From contig NZ_BJMN01000032.1 of the NCBI RefSeq assembly GCF_006539185.1, positions 1-64,000 of the forward strand: a stretch of DNA of 64,000 nucleotides, in the 5' to 3' direction. Source of the DNA: Streptomyces gardneri. Lineage in GTDB: Bacteria > Actinomycetota > Actinomycetes > Streptomycetales > Streptomycetaceae. Shown here one piece after another: positions 57,414 through 64,000 of this stretch; the first letter of the stretch is position 1, and the number at the start of each line of letters is the position of its first letter. The notes below the pieces were generated by a model. The model was not told the origin of the DNA. It ran no database searches and saw nothing but the letters and a program-made list of their open reading frames with translations. The position numbers and the translations under genes are program-made.

Positions 57414-59822
57414 CTACTTGGTCGACGGGCCAACCTGAACCGTGATCGTCTGGCCATCCTTCGGCTCCTTGACGACCTGGATCTTGGTGTTGGTGTCAGT
57501 TGTCTTGACACCGGCGCGCTCGGTCTCGGGGTACCAGTAGGTGCCCTTGCGGTCGTCGAAGACCGGGTTACCGGCCTGCGACGGAACCCAGGTGCCCACG
57601 CCCGCCTTGTGCAGCTGGAAGCCGTCCGTGCGGGAGAGGCTGAAGGGGGCGTCGTACGACTGGACGCGGTTGCGCATCAGCGTGCCGTCGGACCACTTCA
57701 GCGGGCTCGGGTGCGCGTCGATCGGGAGGATACGACCCACGCCCGGGTGCTTCGAGGTGTTGTTGTCCTTCTGGGACAGGTCCCACTTCCAGATGAGCAG
57801 ACCGTTCTGGTACGGGTAGTGCTCGACCCAGCCGGCCTTGTCGCCCGTGAAACCGAAGTTGTACGGGCCGACCTTGAGGGTCGCGTCGTACGAGACGTAC
57901 TGGCGGTTCTCCGCGATGTAGTACTGCTCGTAGTCCTTGCTGAAGCCCTTCGCGATCCGCGAGAAGCCCTTCGAGACCCAGCCGTTGTCACCGTTCTCGG
58001 CGTTGTCCGAGAAGACGGTGGCACCGTCCGCGGCGAGGGTGATGGCGTCGGCGGTGAAGCCCTTGCCGCCCGCGCCGCCGTCCGTCTGGTAGCGGAAGCG
58101 GAGGTCGAACTTCTTGCCCGCGTAGGCGTCGAGGCCGTAGACGAGCTTCTTGTGCGCACCGGAGACGTCCGTCAGCGACGGGGAGCCGGCGGCGTCGCGC
58201 GGAAGCGCCACACCGTTGGCGGTGCCGTCGAGGGCGGTCCAGTTGGCGCCGCCGTCGGTCGAGACCTCGGCGTAGAGGAAGTCGTAACCCTTCTCGATGT
58301 CCCACCAGCCCTGGAGCTCCAGGGAGGCCGAGGACTTGCCGGTCAGGTCGACCGGGCGGGTCAGGGTGTTCTTGAGGTCGTCACCCATGTTGCTCCACCA
58401 CTGGGTGGCACCCTCGGCGGGGGCCACGACCTCGGTGGGAACCGACTTCTTCGGCAGCTCGACGACGAGCGCCTGCGGGTTCTTGGTGTTGTACTCCGAG
58501 ACGCCCAGCTTGTGGGTGGTCTTGGTGCCACGCTGCCAGTCGTTGACCTTGGCGTAGTTCAGCCAGCCGAGCTGGAGCTTGTCCCACGAGGTCATGTCGC
58601 CGGGCAGGTCGCCGATGGCGTCCTTGCCCTGGCCGAGCCAGGAACCGGACGACATCAGGGTCCAGAACCCGGTGGAGTTCTCGCCGCCCGAGGTGTCGTA
58701 GTGGTCCGGCAGACCGAGGTCGTGGCCGTACTCGTGCGCGAAGACGCCGAGGCCGCCGTTCTCCGGCTGCATCGTGTAGTCGCCGACCCAGATGCCGGTG
58801 TCGCCGATCTGCGTACCACCGGACTTGTTGTTCGCCGGGCCGGTCTTGCCGGCGTTGGTGCCGTACGCGTACCAGCGGTGGGCCCACAGCGCGTTGGTGC
58901 CCTCGGCGCCGCCACCGGCCGACTCGTCCTCGCCCGCGTGGACGATCTGGAAGTGGTCGATGTAGCCGTCGGGCTCGTTGAAGTTGCCGTCGGCGTCGAA
59001 GTCGTAGCGGTCCCACTGGTCGTACTGCGCCAGGTCGGCCTTGATCTGGGCGTCGGTCTTGCCCTGGGCCTTCTGAGCGGCCGCCCACGCGGTGACGCCG
59101 TCACGGACGGTGTCCCAGACGTTGGGGCAGTTGGTGTCGCCGCAGTAGTTCGAGCCGTAACGGGCCTCGTTGTAGTCGACCTTGACCCAGTCGGAGACGG
59201 CGCCGTCGACCGAGTACCGGCCGGACGAGGTCTTCTCGTAGTAGGTCTTCAGCGACTGCTTCGGCTTGCCCTTGGCATCCTTGCCCGTACCGAAGTACAG
59301 GTCCTGGAAGTGCTTCTGGTTGTAATCCGCCTGCCACGCCGTGGAGTTGTCGTTCGCACGGTCCGGCTTGGCTATCTGGTTGTGCAGCGGGCCGGGCTCG
59401 CCGCCGTACATCGGCTTGAGCTCGGTCGTGTCGTCGTCCTCGCGGTCGACAAGGGTGGTGTTGTCCACCTTGTCGCCGAACTCGACGAGGATCGTGAAGA
59501 TCTTGTCGGTCTTCTCGCGGCCCAGCTCGACGTACTTCTTGCTGGCGAGCTTGACGACCTGCGAGCCCCCGCGGGTCTCGACCTTCGCCTCGCCGTTCAG
59601 CACCTGCTCCAGGGCAGCCTTGCGCTGCTGCTCCTGCTTCTTGCTGTACGGACCGTCGAGGTCGTGGTCGACCGTCGTCTTGTCGACGGTCTGGATGCCG
59701 GCCGGCGACACGTTGCCGTCGCTGTCGGCCCAGGCGGTGGAGAAAGTCGAGGCGGTGGCGGCGGTGGCCGCGAGCGCCACGACGACTGCGGACGCTCTGA
59801 TCGCCCGTCGTCTGTTGGTCAC
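57414..59822 (-). CDS. Secreted M6 family metalloprotease (immune inhibitor A-like)
   Basis: 802 aa. Sec signal (RRAIRASAVVVALAATAATA, end near WADSD), a propeptide, then the M6 catalytic domain with zinc site FAHEYGHDLGLPDHYDTSG and a preceding calcium-type DFDADGNFNEPDGYIDHF. C-terminal beta modules (MAM/jelly-roll-like) include SASLELQGWWDIEKGYDFLYAEVS and LRFRYQTDGGAGGKGF. It degrades external proteins, perhaps during development. GTG start 59822 has GGGGAGGA 9 nt upstream. Single gene. Confidence 0.93.
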   Translation of the reverse strand: MTNRRRAIRASAVVVALAATAATASTFSTAWADSDGNVSPAGIQTVDKTTVDHDLDGPYSKKQEQQRKAALEQVLNGEAKVETRGGSQVVKLASKKYVELGREKTDKIFTILVEFGDKVDNTTLVDREDDDTTELKPMYGGEPGPLHNQIAKPDRANDNSTAWQADYNQKHFQDLYFGTGKDAKGKPKQSLKTYYEKTSSGRYSVDGAVSDWVKVDYNEARYGSNYCGDTNCPNVWDTVRDGVTAWAAAQKAQGKTDAQIKADLAQYDQWDRYDFDADGNFNEPDGYIDHFQIVHAGEDESAGGGAEGTNALWAHRWYAYGTNAGKTGPANNKSGGTQIGDTGIWVGDYTMQPENGGLGVFAHEYGHDLGLPDHYDTSGGENSTGFWTLMSSGSWLGQGKDAIGDLPGDMTSWDKLQLGWLNYAKVNDWQRGTKTTHKLGVSEYNTKNPQALVVELPKKSVPTEVVAPAEGATQWWSNMGDDLKNTLTRPVDLTGKSSASLELQGWWDIEKGYDFLYAEVSTDGGANWTALDGTANGVALPRDAAGSPSLTDVSGAHKKLVYGLDAYAGKKFDLRFRYQTDGGAGGKGFTADAITLAADGATVFSDNAENGDNGWVSKGFSRIAKGFSKDYEQYYIAENRQYVSYDATLKVGPYNFGFTGDKAGWVEHYPYQNGLLIWKWDLSQKDNNTSKHPGVGRILPIDAHPSPLKWSDGTLMRNRVQSYDAPFSLSRTDGFQLHKAGVGTWVPSQAGNPVFDDRKGTYWYPETERAGVKTTDTNTKIQVVKEPKDGQTITVQVGPSTK

Positions 59823-60203
59823 TTGATGTAGTCCTCCCCGGCGCCCACGCACCCGGACCGAAGGTGGGGTGTCCGTCCTGCGGGGTCGCGCGTCACAAGT
59901 GACGACATTTGACCGGAGTGGCGCCAGAAAAGACAGATCTTGACTTGCACAGACCAACTGCACTATGTGGGAGCGGATTTCCGATAATCGGGCATCCAAT
60001 GGGTACGCAAGGGACATCCCTCGCGCACCGACCGGCCGTGCGACAGTCCGTCAGGCGCATCGCGGCGGACGGCGGGCGGGTCGCGTGACTCCGTGCGCCC
60101 CCCGTGCACCGGCACGGTGGGTTAGGTCACGCTTACCACTGGTTCCCTCCGGGCATCCACCGTCATAGAGTCGAACCGATGTCCTGAGGGGGCGGTACCT
60201 GTC
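59823..60203. other. Intergenic region between protease and small membrane protein genes
   Basis: 381 bp with no credible gene. It holds the protease promoter region, an inverted repeat GTCAC-AA-GTGAC at about 59893-59904, and a plus-strand promoter-like pair TTGACT (59940-59945) and TATGTG (59964-59969) with an 18-bp spacer. Confidence 0.5.
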
Positions 60204-60503
60204 ATGCAGCGACCGAACGCCGCACAACTCGCCTACGGTTCGGCCACCGTCGCCCTCGCGACCGTCGCCCTGCTGTTGCTCTCCCGTACGACGACGACCC
60301 TCGGGATCGCGGTGATCTGCGCCGCGGGCCTGCTGCTCGGCGTTCTCGTGGCGGTGACGATGCCGGTACGGGCGAGGCCCGTCAAGACTTCCGCGGCGCC
60401 TGTTCCGGCCGCTCCCCCCGCGCCTTCCTCCCTCGGGAACGAAGAGATCCGGATACCGGCCGCGCGCGTGGGCGCGGGCGCCGATACCCGGATCGGTTCG
60501 TGA
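60204..60503 (+). CDS. Small membrane protein, function unknown
   Basis: 99 aa. Two adjacent membrane helices (GSATVALATVALLLLS and TLGIAVICAAGLLLGVLVAVTMP) and a Pro/Ala-rich tail. GAGGGGG lies 10 nt before the ATG. Ends 6 nt from the convergent RDD gene. No family recognised. Confidence 0.7.
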   Translation: MQRPNAAQLAYGSATVALATVALLLLSRTTTTLGIAVICAAGLLLGVLVAVTMPVRARPVKTSAAPVPAAPPAPSSLGNEEIRIPAARVGAGADTRIGS

Positions 60504-60509
60504 CGCTCT

Positions 60510-61241
60510 CTACTGGGCGGTGACGACCACCGTCTTCGCCGCCTTGTCGTGCAGGCCCTGCTTGTAGGGCTTGTCGACCAGGATGAGGATGAGCAGGAGC
60601 AGCGGCCACAGACAGGCGCAGCAGATCAGCGCGGGCAGCCACAGCACGACGGCCCGCAGCAGCGACTGGCTCATCGGGGGCGTCGAGCCGTCGTTGAGCA
60701 TCGCGACCCGGAGCTTCATCAGCTTCTTGCCGAGCGTCTGGCCGTTCTTGGCCGTCATCACCGTGTCGTAGGCGACGTACGCGACGATCGTGATGAGCTG
60801 GAAGACCAGCTGGCTGCCGCCGTTGAGGCTGTTGACCGTGTCCCCGAAGTCGTTGCCGTCCCGGGTCGCCCGCTCGTAGATGTCGAACGGGATGCCGATG
60901 ATCGCCAGCGGCACCGCGACGATGAGCCAGTCGATCACACGGGCCAGGATGCGGCGGCCGGATTCGGCGAGCGGCGGCATCCCGGAGAGCGGATCGGTCC
61001 CGCCGTAACCACCGCCGTAACCGCTCCCGTACGGAGGCGGGGGCGGCGGCATGTTGTCGTACGGAGAACCGGACGAGGGACCGTACGGGTTCCCCGGCGG
61101 AGGCCCGCCAGGAGGCTGCCCGGGCGGGGGCGTTCCCTCAGGCGGCGGCTGGCCGGCGGAGGGCGGTGTGGGCTCCTGCGGCCTCTTGAGGAACGGGTCC
61201 TCCTCGGGCGGCTGGCCGGGCGGCGGCTGGTCGGTGCTCAT
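60510..61241 (-). CDS. RDD family membrane protein
   Basis: 243 aa. A Pro/Gly/Tyr-rich cytoplasmic N-terminus of about 85 residues (PPPGQPPEEDPFLKRPQEP) and a C-terminal RDD domain with SGRRILARVIDWLIVAVPL (Arg...Asp), NGQTLGKKLMKLRVAM and helices before KPYKQGLHDKAAKT. RDD proteins are membrane proteins of unclear role, some Na+/H+ antiporters. Paralogue of the next gene. Confidence 0.88.
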   Translation of the reverse strand: MSTDQPPPGQPPEEDPFLKRPQEPTPPSAGQPPPEGTPPPGQPPGGPPPGNPYGPSSGSPYDNMPPPPPPYGSGYGGGYGGTDPLSGMPPLAESGRRILARVIDWLIVAVPLAIIGIPFDIYERATRDGNDFGDTVNSLNGGSQLVFQLITIVAYVAYDTVMTAKNGQTLGKKLMKLRVAMLNDGSTPPMSQSLLRAVVLWLPALICCACLWPLLLLILILVDKPYKQGLHDKAAKTVVVTAQ

Positions 61242-61367
61242 GGGGGCAGTGCATCCCGGGGGCGACCGTCCCGCACGAGATGAACGCCCGTTCGGGGGAC
61301 CGCCCCGGCGGGCCGGGCGGCCTGCCCGGCCGTCGGCCCGCTCGTCGGCCCGGTCGCCCTGCCCCGC

Positions 61368-62927
61368 TCAGCGTGCGACGAAGGTGCGGGCCGCCTTGTC
61401 GTGCCAGCACTGCCGCCAGGGGCGGTCGAAGAGGCACCACAGGACGTTGAGGACGCCGATGACCAGGAGCCCGAGGACGCTGTAGACGAGCCAGCGCCGC
61501 AGGGCCGCGCCGAACCGCGGCGGCTGGTGCGCCTCGATGTCCCGCACCTCGAGCCCGCACAGCTTCTTGCCCAGCGTCCGGCCCCACTTGGCGGTGGGCA
61601 GCGCCTCGTACAGGACGCCGATGACGAAGAGCGAGGCGAGCGCGATACCGAACTGCACGGAGGTCGTCGCGTCCAGGAGCCAGACCTGGACGGTGGTGCC
61701 GGACTGCTTGGCCGCCTCGATCTTGCCGTCGATGTGGTCGAGGGCGGCGGTCACGAAGGGGAACGCCGCGGCGCCGACGAGCGCGCCCAGGACGACGGTG
61801 TCGATCAGCCGGGCCAGCAGGCGCCTGCCGAGACCCGCGGGGCGGGCGGCGGCCTGGGCGCGGGCCGCCTGCTGGAACACGTCCTCGACCGGCGGCTTCC
61901 ACGGCAGGACCGGCTGCTGCTGCTCCTGCTGTTCCTGGGGCTGGGCCTGGGCCTGGGGCTGCGGCTGGGGTCGGGGCTGGTGCTGGACCTGCGGCTGCGG
62001 CTGCTGTGCCCAGGAGGGCGTGGAAGGTACGGGGGCGGGGGTCACCGGCTCGGGGGCCGCCTGCGGCTGCGGGGCCGGGGCGGGGGCGGGGGTGACGGGC
62101 ATGCCGCCGAGGCGCGCGGCTCCCCCGGTCGACCGGGGGTCCGCCGTCGGCGCGGGGGCAGGGGTAGGAGCCGGGGCGGCCGCGTGGGGCTCGGCCGGCT
62201 CGCTCGCGCCCGCGACGGGCCATTCGGCCGGGGTCCGCGGGTCGGGGACGACGGGGGCCCGCCGCTGCGGTTGAGGCTGGTGCTGGGCCGGGTGCTGGGG
62301 CTGGGCCTGAGCCTGGGGCTGGACCGGAGGCTCGGGCTGCTGTTCCTGGGGCGCGCCCCAGGCGACCTTCTGGTCGCGGTCGCCGCCGAAGCCGGTCTGG
62401 CGGGCGGTGTCCGCCTGCCAGGCCGAGGAGGGCTCCGGCGTCACCGGCTCCTCCTCGAAGTCGTCGAAGAAGACGGGCCCCGTCTCCTCGACCGCCGGAA
62501 CGGAGGCCGCGGGAAGGGCCGCCGGGACGGGCGCAGGGGCCAGGGCCGGACTGCCCCCCTGGTTCTGGGCCGCGATCCGGGCCGGGTCGTGAGCGGGGTT
62601 CTGGACCGGGCCGTGGGCCGGGTCCTGGGCCGGGTTCCGGACCGGGCTCGGTGCGGGAGCCCGGCTCTGGGCCGGCGCGAGGTTCTGCGCCGCCGCCGGG
62701 TACTGCGGAACCACCGGCGCGGGCGCCGGGCCGGAGGCCAGGATCGGACCCGCCGGGATCGCCCCGGCCGGCGGGTTCGGCGTGCCCTCGCCGTCCTTGG
62801 GGGCCGGCCGGCTCGTACCGGGCACCCAGGCGCCCCCGTTCCAGTACCGGATGTATCCGGGAATGGACGGGTCCGGGTAGTACCCCGCCTGCGGTACCTC
62901 TCCGCCGCCTCCAGGAGGAGTAGCCAC
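61368..62927 (-). CDS. DUF2510-RDD family membrane protein
   Basis: 519 aa. The N-terminus has a DUF2510 motif (AGYYPDPSIPGYIRYWNGGAW, in part), then about 300 residues of Pro/Gln/Ala low-complexity sequence (PQAQAQPQ-type repeats) and a C-terminal RDD domain: GLGRRLLARLIDTVVLGAL, WGRTLGKKLCGLEV, then RPWRQCWHDKAARTFV. The ending is parallel to its 243-aa paralogue. The region upstream of it is shared with ssgG. Confidence 0.87.
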   Translation of the reverse strand: MATPPGGGGEVPQAGYYPDPSIPGYIRYWNGGAWVPGTSRPAPKDGEGTPNPPAGAIPAGPILASGPAPAPVVPQYPAAAQNLAPAQSRAPAPSPVRNPAQDPAHGPVQNPAHDPARIAAQNQGGSPALAPAPVPAALPAASVPAVEETGPVFFDDFEEEPVTPEPSSAWQADTARQTGFGGDRDQKVAWGAPQEQQPEPPVQPQAQAQPQHPAQHQPQPQRRAPVVPDPRTPAEWPVAGASEPAEPHAAAPAPTPAPAPTADPRSTGGAARLGGMPVTPAPAPAPQPQAAPEPVTPAPVPSTPSWAQQPQPQVQHQPRPQPQPQAQAQPQEQQEQQQPVLPWKPPVEDVFQQAARAQAAARPAGLGRRLLARLIDTVVLGALVGAAAFPFVTAALDHIDGKIEAAKQSGTTVQVWLLDATTSVQFGIALASLFVIGVLYEALPTAKWGRTLGKKLCGLEVRDIEAHQPPRFGAALRRWLVYSVLGLLVIGVLNVLWCLFDRPWRQCWHDKAARTFVAR

Positions 62928-63267
62928 TGCCCCGACTCCGTTCAGTCACAACGCCTTTGATCCCACGGCCGCTCCCCCGGGCATGCCGCGCCCAAGGAGG
63001 ACAGTAACGAAGAACGTCCCCGAGGGAAGAAAGAGCCCACGAGAAAGACCGCCTTCGGGCGACAGAGACCGGAATCGGTCACTCATGGTGATGTTCGGGC
63101 CGACGCATCCGGGCTCGCGAGCGGCATCCAGGCGCTCCGCGGGTGCTCTGCCTGAGCTCTCAAAAACTTTCCGAAAAAACTTCCCGAAGTCGCGTAATGA
63201 ACGGCGTGGACCCCGCTCTCTCCTGGTGAAGGCCCGTCCGGGGCCCTCCACGAGAGGACGTACGACC
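62928..63267. other. Divergent promoter region between the RDD gene and ssgG
   Basis: 340 bp. An in-frame extension of ssgG to 62983 lacks conserved sequence and is rejected. Notable is an A-rich stretch at 63160-63190 with repeated ACTTTCCGAAAA/ACTTCCCGAA, likely the ssgG control region. Confidence 0.5.
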
Positions 63268-63759
63268 ATGCAGAACACCGACAACACCACCGTCGAGCGC
63301 GAGCTGGAGCTCAGGCTGGTGCTCTCCCCCGAGCGCGCCGTCCCCGTCCCCGCCCGGCTCGCCTACCGCACCGACGACCCGTACGCCGTCCACATCACCT
63401 TCCACGTCGGTTCGGACCACCCGGTCAACTGGACCTTCGCACGGGAGCTGCTCGTCGAGGGCGTCTTCCGGGCCTGCGGCCACGGCGACGTCCGCATCTG
63501 GCCGACGAAGGTCGAGGGCCGCAACGTCGTCCTGATGGCGCTCTCCTCCCCCGACGGGGACGCCCTGCTCGAAGCCCCGTCCGCGCAGGTGTCCGCCTGG
63601 CTGGAGCGGACCCTGCGGGCGGTGCCGCCGGGCACCGAGTCCGAGCGGCTCGGCATGGACGACGGGCTCGCCGAACTCCTGGCGACCACCGTGATCACCG
63701 ACGAGCTGTGGCTGCGCGACCCGTGGCCGTCGGACGAGTCGCAGGACGGTGAGCTGTGA
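63268..63759 (+). CDS. ssgG: SsgA-like sporulation/cell division protein
   Basis: 163 aa, longer than the usual 135-145 because of a C-terminal extension. ELRLVLSPERAVPVPARLAYRTDDPYAVHITFHVGSDHPVNWTFARELL (family core, in part), HGDVRIWPTKVEGRNVVLMALSSPDGDALLEAPSAQVSAWLERT and PPGTESE are SALP signatures. These actinomycete-specific proteins control septum placement during sporulation. The symbol rests on synteny with S. coelicolor SCO2924 as I remember it. Confidence 0.87.
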   Translation: MQNTDNTTVERELELRLVLSPERAVPVPARLAYRTDDPYAVHITFHVGSDHPVNWTFARELLVEGVFRACGHGDVRIWPTKVEGRNVVLMALSSPDGDALLEAPSAQVSAWLERTLRAVPPGTESERLGMDDGLAELLATTVITDELWLRDPWPSDESQDGEL

Positions 63760-63815
63760 GCCGCTTGTCCCGCCTCGGCCACCTGACCCTCGTACCCCTC
63801 GTACCCCTGGAGGTC

Positions 63816-64000
63816 TCAGAACAGCTTCCCGGGGTTGAGCAGCCCCAGCGGATCGAAGGTGTGCTTGATCCCGCGCTGGAGTTCGAGACCGACCGGACCC
63901 AACTCCCTGGCCAGCCACTCCTTCTTGAGGACGCCCACGCCGTGCTCACCGGTGATCGTGCCGCCGAGGGCGAGCCCGAGCGCCATGATCTCGTCGAAGG
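63816..64000 (-). CDS. FAD-linked oxidase (GlcD/D-lactate dehydrogenase type), C-terminal end only
   Basis: Partial: the last 60 residues, FDEIMALGLALGGTITGEHG then VGVLKKEWLARELGPVGLEL and ending FDPLGLLNPGKLF. The GGTITGEHGVG segment (His in the flavin/substrate site) and LNPGK end are diagnostic of the GlcD/FAD-linked oxidase C-terminal domain. The rest lies beyond the window. Confidence 0.9.
   Translation of the reverse strand, partial: FDEIMALGLALGGTITGEHGVGVLKKEWLARELGPVGLELQRGIKHTFDPLGLLNPGKLF

Noticed and set aside
57609..59831. 740-residue open frame opposite the M6 protease gene
   Set aside because: Antisense shadow; Val/Leu/Gly-rich, no domain, and the protease on the other strand is certain.
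62983..63267. N-terminal extension of SsgG
   Set aside because: The added residues are Arg/Pro/Ser-rich without family similarity, whereas the ATG at 63268 starts the conserved core 10 residues on.

Overview
The window is chromosomal DNA from a Streptomyces or very close relative. The sequence is about 70 percent G+C, third codon positions are almost always G or C, ribosome sites are GGAGG-type, GTG starts and GTGA/ATGA stop-start overlaps are common, and there is an SsgA-family sporulation gene, DasR-type operators and class E/F sortases. From memory, the gene order rdgB - rph - nagF/nagE1/nagE2 - MBL hydrolase - PemK - cysM - cysO - clpS - pncB - ssgG matches the S. coelicolor SCO29xx region.

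Left part (1-24 kb): a truncated GH6 hydrolase, a class F sortase with a wall-type substrate, and a NagD-like phosphatase. Next comes a complete 2-aminoethylphosphonate (AEP) unit: GntR regulator, FAD oxidase, phosphonatase-like hydrolase and ABC importer. A secreted alkaline-phosphatase-superfamily enzyme downstream shares a 35-bp upstream element with it. Then follow an LAxTG-type surface protein, a ROK regulator divergent from a Gfo/Idh/MocA oxidoreductase, an LPETG choice-of-anchor A protein, an FAA hydrolase, a second YidC, an HxlR/MFS divergent pair with a clear operator, and a sortase E - DUF3311 - sodium:solute symporter chain joined by 4-nt overlaps.

Middle (24-41 kb): a SEC-C protein next to a stand-alone McrB-N/PD-(D/E)XK nuclease of lower G+C, DUF445, an ABC-2 exporter, a class A penicillin-binding protein, a Gdx guanidinium exporter under a guanidine-III riboswitch, GroES-like, bcp, an HNH nuclease with four HTH-like repeats beside tRNA-Leu(UAG), rdgB, rph, and the GlcNAc PTS genes with three DasR-type sites.

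Most notable (41.7-45.7 kb): a compact glycocin cluster directly downstream of nagE2. It has a 64-aa double-glycine precursor resembling sublancin, a peptidase-containing ABC transporter and a SunS-like GT2 S-glycosyltransferase. The core has three cysteines instead of sublancin's five, which predicts one disulfide and one S-glycosylated cysteine. No dedicated immunity or thiol-oxidase gene is visible.

Right part (45.7-64 kb): an MBL hydrolase, a membrane-anchored PemK-like protein, and the sulfur-carrier cysteine route (mec, cysO, cysM). mec is separated from cysO by a btuFCD importer under a cobalamin riboswitch. cysO is preceded by a 38-aa cysteine leader peptide that looks leaderless. Then come an amino-acid permease, clpS/DUF2017 (AosR family), pncB and pncA, an immune-inhibitor-A metalloprotease, two RDD proteins, ssgG and the end of a GlcD-type FAD oxidase. 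Function assignments rest on motifs and context; no database search was possible.
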